A DNA stretch of 64,000 nt from RGIG8124 sp045130665 (GTDB lineage Bacteria; Bacillota; Clostridia; Christensenellales; CAG-917), in contig JBGUQC010000004.1 in the NCBI GenBank assembly GCA_045130665.1, forward strand, positions 372,001 to 436,000, read 5' to 3'. The notes under the pieces were generated by a model, which saw only the letters and a program-made list of their open reading frames with translations, was not told the origin of the DNA and ran no database searches. This document shows positions 26,501-33,559 of this stretch, one piece after another. Both the position numbers and the translations under genes were made by a program. Positions within the stretch are counted from its first letter, which is position 1; each line of letters opens with the position of its first letter.

Positions 26501-27618
26501 CTATCTTAGTAAACAGAATTTCTGATGATCCTGTTAACAACGTTAACACTTTACTTGAAAGCGGACATGTTAACTACGTTATCTCCACTTCACAAAAAGG
26601 AAGAAATCCTGCAAGAGATAGTGTTAAGATGCGTAGAAAAGCAGTTCTTTGTGGAATCCCATGTATGACTTCACTAGACACTGCAAAAGCTATGGTTGCA
26701 TGCTTAACTTCTCTATACAATGAAAGCACAACAGAACTTGTTGATATCACAAAACTTAGAAGCGAAAAGATTGATATCCATTTCATCAAAATGGAAGGAA
26801 CAGGAAACGACTCAATTTATCTTGATTGCTTAAATACAAGTGTTTCATCTCCAGAATCTCTAGCAGTTGAACTTTGTGATAGACATCATGGAATTGGTGC
26901 AGATGGATTAATCTTAATCTTACCTGCAACTACACCAAATGCTGATGCAAGAATGAAGATGTATGATATAGATGGTATCGTAAGCAATATGGATGGAAAC
27001 GGTATCCGTTGCGTAGCAAAATATCTCTATGACAACCACATCGTACCAAAGACAGATATGGATATTGAGACAGATGATGGTATCAAGCATTGTAAGATCT
27101 ACACACATGATGGAAAGGCTCAAAACATCACAGTTTATATGGGCTTCCCAACTTATACAAATGCTACCCTTACAAAGAAAACTGGATTAAAGCAAGTTGT
27201 TGATTATCCAATCAACCTCAATGGTGAAGACTTTGAGTTCTCTTATATCTACACTGGAAATGACTTCGGTGTAATCTTTGTAGACAATGTTGAAAGCTTA
27301 AACGTAGACCAATTAGGTTCAGCATTCATGAGAAATCCAATCTTTGCTGGATTAGAAGTTAGCCCAGTATTTGCCGAGATAGTAGATAACAACACAATGA
27401 AGGTTAGAGTTTATGAAAGAGGCAACGGCGAAACAAGTGCTTGTGCAATTGGTTGTAGCGCAGCAGTTTCAATGGCAATCAAGAAAGGATTCATGAAAAA
27501 GAATGAGTACATCTCTATCGAACTTAAAGGTGGAGAATTAATCATAAAAGAGACACCAGATGGCATTCACTTGAAAGGAAATGCAAGATTTGTCTATGAT
27601 GGAAAGATAAAAATATAA
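23575..27618 (+). CDS. carB: Carbamoyl-phosphate synthase large subunit fused to a DapF-like epimerase domain
   Basis: The 1347-residue protein joins a full-length CarB (1-~1063) to a DapF-type domain (~1065-1347) in one uninterrupted frame. CarB parts: first ATP-grasp half ([19 protein letters not shown]), second half ([22 protein letters not shown] at ~548), and a C-terminal MGS-like allosteric domain (~930-1060). The DapF-like part keeps GTGND, [11 protein letters not shown] and the [11 protein letters not shown] segment with C1290. However, where DAP epimerases have MCGNGIRC it reads NMDGNGIRC, so the first catalytic Cys is D1140. Substrate contacts usually Asn (the N of NADGS and of TNVEF) are Asp and Ser here, and the GNPH His is replaced. 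Epimerase activity on LL-DAP is therefore doubtful. Confidence 0.93.
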   Translation: [1347 protein letters not shown]

Positions 27619-27639
27619 ACTTTTAAAAAGTTTTTGAAT

Positions 27640-27672
27640 GAGAGTTAGTATAATATACTAACTCTTTTTTTA
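27640..27672 (+). terminator. Terminator after carB-dapF
   Basis: gagttagtata / tactaactc stem followed by a run of seven T, 23 bp after the stop. Confidence 0.85.
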
Positions 27673-27751
27673 TTGCTTTTAAAAAGTTGCTTGCATATAC
27701 TTTTTGATAGTAGTAATATGTATTTATCATAAAATTTAAGGGGTATTTAAA

Positions 27752-28792
27752 ATGAAAACTTTTTTAGTTGGAACCGATGAAAATGGCATCGAAACATATG
27801 CTATTGTTAACAAATGGGGTACACGTTTAGAACTCATCAATTATGGTGCACGTATCTTCAAACTTTTAGTTAGAAACAGAGAGAAAAAATTAATCGATGT
27901 TGTAACAGGTTTTGAAACTCCAGGCGAATATTTACAAAAGAACCCATATTTTGGTGCAACTATTGGTAGAGTTGCAAACAGAATTGGTGGTGCATCTTTT
28001 GAATATTATGGAAAAGTTTATGAACTTGCAAAGAACAACGGCGAAAATTGTCTACATGGTGGTTTAGTTGGCTTTGACAAAAAGATGTGGAAGGCAACTA
28101 TTAACAATACTAAGAGTATTACATTTAAATACACATCACCAGATGGCGAAGAAGGATTCCCTGGAAACCTAAAGGTTTCAGTAACTTATGCACTCTCTGA
28201 TATTGCAGATGGTAAAGTAACTATTACATATAGAGCAAAATCAGATAAGAAGACACCAGTTAACCTTACAAACCACACATACTTCAATCTTTCTGGAGAC
28301 TTCTCTAACAGCGTAAAAGATACATATGTAAAGATTCATGCAAGCAATGTTTCAGTTGTTGACGAACAATTAATTCCAAATGGCGAGAAATATCCTGTAA
28401 AAGGAACTCCATATGACTTCACTGATTACAAGAGAATCGGAAAAGACATTGCAAAAGATGATATATTCCTTAATATCGGTGGCGGATATGACCTTAACTA
28501 CATTTTGGACAAACACTCATTTGTTCCACCAATTGCATCTGCATATAATCCAAAGAGTGGCATTAAGATGGATGTTAGAACTACAGCTCCTTGCATGCAA
28601 TTCTACACTGGAAACAATTTACATGCAGTTCAAGGAAGACAAAAATACAATAAGTATTCTGCATTCTGTATGGAAACACAATATCATCCAAACGCAGTTA
28701 ACTTAAAGAATGTTCCTTCAATATATATTGGAGGAAACAAGCAATATTTCTCTAGAACAGAGTATTTATTCTACGTTCCAGAACAAATCTAA
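27752..28792 (+). CDS. galM: Aldose 1-epimerase (mutarotase)
   Basis: The 346-residue protein has the GalM pattern: ELINYGARI, DVVTGFETPGEYL, FGATIGRVANRIGGASF, NGENCLHGG with the first catalytic His, VNLTNHTYFNLSG with the second, and a late segment FYTGNNL followed by FCMETQYHPNAVN with the catalytic Glu. It interconverts alpha and beta anomers of galactose and related sugars in the cytoplasm. There is no signal peptide. It is followed after 3 bp by the lipid-kinase-like gene, so the two are co-transcribed. With GH27 upstream and galE downstream it fits galactoside use, though galK and galT are not in the window. Confidence 0.92.
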   Translation: MKTFLVGTDENGIETYAIVNKWGTRLELINYGARIFKLLVRNREKKLIDVVTGFETPGEYLQKNPYFGATIGRVANRIGGASFEYYGKVYELAKNNGENCLHGGLVGFDKKMWKATINNTKSITFKYTSPDGEEGFPGNLKVSVTYALSDIADGKVTITYRAKSDKKTPVNLTNHTYFNLSGDFSNSVKDTYVKIHASNVSVVDEQLIPNGEKYPVKGTPYDFTDYKRIGKDIAKDDIFLNIGGGYDLNYILDKHSFVPPIASAYNPKSGIKMDVRTTAPCMQFYTGNNLHAVQGRQKYNKYSAFCMETQYHPNAVNLKNVPSIYIGGNKQYFSRTEYLFYVPEQI

Positions 28793-28795
28793 TAT

Positions 28796-29659
28796 ATGAG
28801 TAAATGTTTAATTGTTATTAATTATCTTGCAGGAGATAGCGATTTAGTATCCGAAGAAAAATTAATAGCCTTATATTCTAGACAACATGACGTGACTGTA
28901 AAGAGAATCAGGTATCAAGAAGATACCTGGTCTCCTGATGGCTATGATATTATTGTTGCTTGTGGCGGAGATGGTACTTTCAATAGAACCATTAACACAG
29001 TTACAGATCCAAACCAAATTATTATCTACTATTCCTTTGGAACATTTAATGAATGTGCGAAGACAAGAAAAATAAAGGGTCATGACTATATCCAATTAAT
29101 AGAATATGCTAAAGCAAATAAGGGCTTTATTGGGTATGTTGCTGCAGCTGGTTCATTCACTCCACTTGGTTATATTGTTCCAAGCAAAGAAAAGAAGAAA
29201 GAAGGCACAAATTCTTATTTTAAGCGTATTCTAAGCCAGTATATTGTTTATAATATCCCTGCAAAAGTAAATATAGATGGCGAAGAATTTGAGGACAAAT
29301 ACACCTTAATAATGGTCCTAGATAGTAATCGTTGTTTTGGATTTAAGTTTAACCATTTATATAAAGAAAATGATGGTTTAGTTCACGTATTACTTATTAA
29401 GAGTCCAGGCGAAGATTCAAAGAAAAATAGACGTAAAATATTCGGGCCATTATTTAGATCATTCTTCATTGGTTTTAGAAAAGAAATAAATAATAAAAAT
29501 ATATTATTTAAGGCAGCAAAGAATGTAAATATTAAATTGGAGGAAAAAACTCCATTTGATGTAGATGGGGACAAGAAAATGTATGATGAAATAAATATAA
29601 GTGTTGTCCAACCTACTAACAAGATTTACATAGGCAACTTCGATGAAGTAATGAAATAA
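28796..29659 (+). CDS. Diacylglycerol/lipid kinase-like protein
   Basis: The 287-residue protein belongs to the DAGK catalytic superfamily: a Rossmann-like start (CLIVINYLAGDS), the nucleotide-binding GGDGT at 57-61, and at 81-88 FGTFNECA in place of the usual GTxNDFA, so the Asp after Asn becomes Glu. A late 'PFDVDGD' matches the 'DGE' segment seen in YegS/DgkB relatives. Members phosphorylate diacylglycerol, sphingosine-like lipids or, rarely, other alcohols. It lies directly after galM in one operon. The lipid-kinase reading is by family only; the altered loop may indicate a different substrate. Confidence 0.75.
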   Translation: MSKCLIVINYLAGDSDLVSEEKLIALYSRQHDVTVKRIRYQEDTWSPDGYDIIVACGGDGTFNRTINTVTDPNQIIIYYSFGTFNECAKTRKIKGHDYIQLIEYAKANKGFIGYVAAAGSFTPLGYIVPSKEKKKEGTNSYFKRILSQYIVYNIPAKVNIDGEEFEDKYTLIMVLDSNRCFGFKFNHLYKENDGLVHVLLIKSPGEDSKKNRRKIFGPLFRSFFIGFRKEINNKNILFKAAKNVNIKLEEKTPFDVDGDKKMYDEINISVVQPTNKIYIGNFDEVMK

Positions 29660-29663
29660 CATT

Positions 29664-29697
29664 AAAAAAAGCACCTTAATGGTGCTTCTTTTTTTTA
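29664..29697. terminator. Bidirectional terminator between convergent genes
   Basis: (a)aaGCACC-ttaat-GGTGCtt with A7 before and T8 after. It serves both the lipid-kinase-like gene and galE. Confidence 0.88.
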
Positions 29698-30696
29698 CTT
29701 TCTATTTGCTTGGAATTTCCAAAGGTCTCTACACATGTCTTCTAGATTTCTCTTTGCTTCCCAGTTAATAAACTCTTTTGCATAATCTGGGCTAGCATAA
29801 CATGAAGCAACATCCCCAGGTCTTCTATCTACAATCTTATATGGGATATCATGACCACATGCTTTAGAGAATGCCTTTATCATATCAAGAACACTATATC
29901 CAATACCTGTACCGAGGTTTACTGCAGTTGCTCCGAACTTTTCAATATTCTTAAGAGCAGCAATATGTCCCTCTGCTAGATCCATTACATGGATATAATC
30001 TCTTACGCCTGTTCCATCTGGAGTTGGGTAATCATTACCAAATACGTTAACATATGGAAGCTTACCTGCTGCAACTTTTGCAACATATGGCATTAAGTTA
30101 TTTGGAATACCATTTGGATCTTCACCAATTAATCCACTTTCATGTGCGCCTACTGGATTAAAATATCTAAGCAAAGCAATATGCCATGAATTATCTGCAG
30201 CATAAACATCTCTTAAAATGTTTTCTATCATTAATTTTGTTGTTCCATATGGGTTTGTTGTTCCGCCAATTGGACTATTTTCTGTTAATGGAAGAGCTTT
30301 TGGTGTTCCATATACTGTTGCAGATGAGGAGAAAACTAAGTTTTTGCAGTTATGCGCGCGCATGACCTCGATAAGAACCAATGTTGAGATAAGGTTGTTA
30401 TCATAGTACTCAACTGGTTTTACACAGCTTTCGCCAACTGCTTTTAATCCGGCAAAATGAATTACAGCATAGATATCATTTTCATCAAAAATCTTGTTTA
30501 AGATATCTTTATCTCTAACATCTCCCTCGTAGAATTTAATCTTTTTGCCTGTAATCTTTTCAACATTTTGGATTGGTTCCATATTGCTGTTAGAAAAATT
30601 ATCTATAGCAATAACACCATAATCGTTTTCAAGTAATACTACGTCTGTATGTGATGCGATAAATCCTGCTCCACCTGTAACTAGAATATTCTTCAT
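29695..30696 (-). CDS. galE: UDP-glucose 4-epimerase
   Basis: The 333-residue extended short-chain dehydrogenase has NAD-binding GGAGFIASH (8-16), IDNFSNSN, HFAGLKAVGES, the S-S-A-T segment VFSSSATVYG, and the catalytic Y150-x3-K154 (PYGTTK). The residues RYFNPVGAHESG and VRDYIHVMDLAEGH are typical of GalE. It interconverts UDP-glucose and UDP-galactose, supplying galactosyl donors or feeding galactose into glycolysis. Most GalE proteins have GYIGSH where this has GFIASH, a mild variation. It is transcribed alone, divergent from nagB. Confidence 0.94.
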   Translation of the reverse strand: MKNILVTGGAGFIASHTDVVLLENDYGVIAIDNFSNSNMEPIQNVEKITGKKIKFYEGDVRDKDILNKIFDENDIYAVIHFAGLKAVGESCVKPVEYYDNNLISTLVLIEVMRAHNCKNLVFSSSATVYGTPKALPLTENSPIGGTTNPYGTTKLMIENILRDVYAADNSWHIALLRYFNPVGAHESGLIGEDPNGIPNNLMPYVAKVAAGKLPYVNVFGNDYPTPDGTGVRDYIHVMDLAEGHIAALKNIEKFGATAVNLGTGIGYSVLDMIKAFSKACGHDIPYKIVDRRPGDVASCYASPDYAKEFINWEAKRNLEDMCRDLWKFQANRK

Positions 30697-30769
30697 ATAA
30701 AACCTCGAAATTTTATTCTGTATTAATAATAATACAAAATAATTTTACCTTCAATAAGAATTTACAATA

Positions 30770-30799
30770 TTGATTTTTACCCAATAAATTTGTTATAAT
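30770..30799 (+). promoter_or_regulatory. Promoter of nagB
   Basis: TTGATT (30770-30775), 18 bp, TATAAT (30794-30799), with AAAGGGAG close to the ATG at 30830. Confidence 0.65.
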
Positions 30800-30829
30800 T
30801 TTTATATAAAATATAAAGGGAGAAAAGAT

Positions 30830-31552
30830 ATGAACATAATTGTTGTAGGAAATGCTCAAGAGACAGGTAAAACTGCCTTAAAGATTATCAAAGAGACATT
30901 AGCAAGTAAGCCTAATGCGGTTATTTGTTTCCCTACTGGTTCCACTCCACTTCCTTTATACCAAGAAATGATTGCTGATTTTAAAGCAAACCTTACCAAT
31001 TATAGTAAGGTAATTACCTTCAATTTAGACGAGTATAAAGGCCTTGGAGATAAGCATCCACAAAGCTATAGATACTTCATGGACAATAACCTCTTTAATC
31101 AAATAAATGTTGAAAAAAACAACATTAACATACCAAATGGGGTAGTTAAAGATGCAAAAACGGAATGTTTGAGGTATCACAACCTACTTGCGGAACATAG
31201 AAGAGATATACAAATTTTGGGTATTGGATCTAACGGACACATTGGTTTCAATGAGCCAGGAACATCCTTTGATTCCGTCACTCATTTAGTATCCTTAAGT
31301 TCAAGTACAATTAGAGATAATTCTCGTTTCTTTGACTCAATTAAAGAAGTACCAAAACAAGCTATTACTATGGGTCTATCTGAGATCATGGATTCAGAAA
31401 AGATTATTCTTATTGCTACTGGTATTAACAAGGCTCATGCCGTATTAGATATGGTAAAGGGTCCAGTTACTGAAGAATGCCCTGCATCTATTTTACAAAC
31501 ACATAAAGATGTTGTTGTCATCCTAGATAAGGATGCAGCTTCCCTATTATAA
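30830..31552 (+). CDS. nagB: Glucosamine-6-phosphate deaminase
   Basis: The 240-residue protein has NagB landmarks: FPTGSTPLPLYQEM, ITFNLDEYKGL with the catalytic Asp, SYRYFMDNNLF, and ILGIGSNGHIGFNEPGTSF with the ring-opening His. It converts glucosamine-6-phosphate to fructose-6-phosphate and ammonia, the last step of amino-sugar catabolism. Length matches the shorter Gram-positive NagB; the extended C-terminal allosteric region of the E. coli enzyme is missing. It stands alone with promoter and terminator; nagA is not in the window. Confidence 0.95.
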   Translation: MNIIVVGNAQETGKTALKIIKETLASKPNAVICFPTGSTPLPLYQEMIADFKANLTNYSKVITFNLDEYKGLGDKHPQSYRYFMDNNLFNQINVEKNNINIPNGVVKDAKTECLRYHNLLAEHRRDIQILGIGSNGHIGFNEPGTSFDSVTHLVSLSSSTIRDNSRFFDSIKEVPKQAITMGLSEIMDSEKIILIATGINKAHAVLDMVKGPVTEECPASILQTHKDVVVILDKDAASLL

Positions 31553-31595
31553 ATAAAAAAATAAACCGCTAGGGTTTACTTTTAAATTATATTAC

Positions 31596-31633
31596 ATTGG
31601 AACTAACTTATTCGGTTGGTTCCAATTCTTTTT
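31596..31633 (+). terminator. Terminator after nagB, overlapping the opposite gene's end
   Basis: attggaactaac-ttattcg-gttggttccaat is a 12-bp stem with one G.T pair, followed by T runs. It overlaps the last codons of the minus-strand gene ending at 31608. Confidence 0.75.
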
Positions 31634-31910
31634 GTATTTCTTCCATTTCACTTTCTAGAGTGAAAATAATATGTCCTGTGAATATTTCTGAGAAAAGGAA
31701 TGTTTCTATATAAGACTCGGTTCCATTAATAATTTTTACGCCAAAGAAATTAGAGGTTACATATTCTAACCTACCCTTTAATTCTCTAACTGGTTTTCCG
31801 TTAACTATTACACTAACAAAGATATTATTACCTATGTTCTCTTTTGTTTTCTTGATGTAATAATCCTTTGGAAATTCTTTAGGTGTCCTCTTATTTCCAG
31901 CTGCGTTCAT
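31608..31910 (-). CDS. Small hypothetical protein, beta-rich
   Basis: The 100-residue protein starts with a basic region (MNAAGNKRTPKEFPKDYYIKK), followed by alternating beta-like segments (IFVSVIVNGK, ELKGRLEYVTSNFFGVKI, LFSEIFTGHIIF) and an acidic end. The strand pattern with a central LKG turn faintly recalls Sm/Hfq-like barrels, but no diagnostic residues are present. It is a single gene convergent with nagB. I do not recognise the family. Confidence 0.6.
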   Translation of the reverse strand: MNAAGNKRTPKEFPKDYYIKKTKENIGNNIFVSVIVNGKPVRELKGRLEYVTSNFFGVKIINGTESYIETFLFSEIFTGHIIFTLESEMEEIQKELEPTE

Positions 31911-32056
31911 TAGTAAATACCCCTTTCTTGGTAAAGATTATATCACAAAAAGGCAAAAAAAGTAAGTGGAATAATTAAAAATTGTTAATTATTCGTTTAC
32001 AATTAGGCTCAAAACACATAAAATATAGCAAAATATTTATATTTGAGGAAAAATAA

Positions 32057-33349
32057 ATGGCCGTTAAGAAAGAAAGAATACCAGCAGAAATGTTCGATAA
32101 AATGCAATACATTTTAAGAAATTACTATGATGGAACAATGCATAGTGTATTCTATTATGACAAAACATTAAACAAAGATGTAGTTGAGAAGGCTGTTACA
32201 TACGTTGTTAAAAACTTTAAAATTTATCACTCAACTTTCCACAAATCCTTATTTAGATCTTACTGGGAAGTAAATGAGGATTATACTGTAGATGATTATT
32301 TCAAATTCATTGAAACAGATGATTTAGCAAAAGCAGAAAACGATTTCATTACTCAACAAGTAGATGAAAAAGATGTATGCCAAATTAAGGTTGCACTTAT
32401 TAGATGCAATGGCAAGGATACATTATGCTATCTCATCAACCATATGGTAAGCGATGGTGGTGATTTAAGATATATTTATCTTACAATTGCAAAACTATAC
32501 AATGAATACCTAGAGAAAGGCGCATTTGAAACTAAGTTAAAAGATGGTACAAGATCTAACTTACAAGTTTATGATGCAATGTCTCCAGAAGATAGAAAAG
32601 CTGCAATGAACCTAAAGAGCAACGTAAGTTCTGTAAAGAACATCGCTCGCTTCCCTTATACAAAGTCCTTAAAGACAGATAAGAACATGATTGTTAAGGA
32701 ATATCTTTCATCAGATGAATTCCTTGCAATTAAGGCAAAGGGCAAAGAAAAAGGTGCATCTATTAATGATGTATTTGTAGCTGCATATGTTAGAGCAATA
32801 TATGATATCTGCAAATTAAAGAATGAAGACGAAGTTAACATGTCTTGTATGGTTGATTTAAGAAGATATATGCCAGGTGGACAAACTGTTGGTATTACCA
32901 ACATGACAGGCTATATGCCATGTTCAACTAAAAATATCGGCAATAGCATGGAAGAAACATTAAAAGTTGTTTGCGAAAGCAATGCAAAGCAAAAAGCAGA
33001 CAAATTTATGGGATTGTACTCTATTCCACTTCTCAACCTTGCTTTTGATATCTTCCCAGATGGTCTTGCAACATTCTGTATTCGTCTAGGATACAAGAAC
33101 CCAATCTTCGGCATGTCTAACATTGGAATCATTAAACCAGAGCTTTTAAAGATGCAAGATGCCACACTAGTTGATGGTTGGTCTACAGGTGCAGTCAAAT
33201 ACAAGCCATATGTACAATTTGCAATGACAACATTTGATACATCTGTAACAATGACTATGGCAAGTCGTGGAAATGAAGGCGATGCAGTAATCCTCAAGCA
33301 AATGCTTGAGATGATTCATAAGAACCTTCAAGACTTTTTAGCCGAATAA
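32057..33349 (+). CDS. Condensation-domain-like acyltransferase
   Basis: The 430-residue protein resembles the chloramphenicol-acetyltransferase/condensation superfamily (NRPS C domains, PapA, alcohol acyltransferases). It has the active-site HxxxDG as HMVSDG with H129 and D133-G134, preceded by the strand LCYLIN, a second-half beginning 'SINDVFVAAYVRAI', and MVDLRRYMPG. It likely moves an acyl group from a thioester to an alcohol or amine in the cytoplasm. The DFGWG motif of classical members is not seen. It is a single gene with no NRPS or acyl-carrier genes nearby, so a lipid or small-molecule acyltransferase is more likely than peptide synthesis. Confidence 0.75.
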   Translation: MAVKKERIPAEMFDKMQYILRNYYDGTMHSVFYYDKTLNKDVVEKAVTYVVKNFKIYHSTFHKSLFRSYWEVNEDYTVDDYFKFIETDDLAKAENDFITQQVDEKDVCQIKVALIRCNGKDTLCYLINHMVSDGGDLRYIYLTIAKLYNEYLEKGAFETKLKDGTRSNLQVYDAMSPEDRKAAMNLKSNVSSVKNIARFPYTKSLKTDKNMIVKEYLSSDEFLAIKAKGKEKGASINDVFVAAYVRAIYDICKLKNEDEVNMSCMVDLRRYMPGGQTVGITNMTGYMPCSTKNIGNSMEETLKVVCESNAKQKADKFMGLYSIPLLNLAFDIFPDGLATFCIRLGYKNPIFGMSNIGIIKPELLKMQDATLVDGWSTGAVKYKPYVQFAMTTFDTSVTMTMASRGNEGDAVILKQMLEMIHKNLQDFLAE

Positions 33350-33393
33350 TTGACAAAGAGAGCGTTAATTTTTATAATCTTAATGCTCTAAAT

Positions 33394-33469
33394 GCTAATG
33401 TAGCACAGACGGTAGTGCACCGCCTTGGTAAGGCGGAGGTCACGGGTTCAAGTCCCGTCATTAGCTCCA
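33394..33469 (+). tRNA. tRNA-Thr(GGT)
   Basis: The acceptor GCTAATG pairs with CATTAGC, followed by T73 and encoded CCA. The anticodon stem CCGCC/GGCGG encloses TTGGTAA with anticodon GGT, and the T arm is ACGGG-TTCAAGT-CCCGT. All stems are complete, so the gene is functional. Confidence 0.97.
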
Positions 33470-33473
33470 GATA

Positions 33474-33510
33474 AATAGACTTTGATTAAATATCAAGGTC
33501 TATTTTTTAT
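33474..33510 (+). terminator. Terminator after tRNA-Thr
   Basis: aatagac...ttga / tcaa..gtctatt stem followed by six T, a few bases after the CCA end. Confidence 0.75.
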
Positions 33511-33559
33511 TACTTTTATATGCTATATTTATTACATAGCAATTTTTTAGAGGGCAACT

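Noticed and set aside
26700..26800. Frameshift or missing stop separating carB from dapF
   Set aside because: The frame is continuous without suspicious homopolymers at the junction, no ribosome binding site or start codon suited to an independent dapF is seen there, and the CarB part has normal length.
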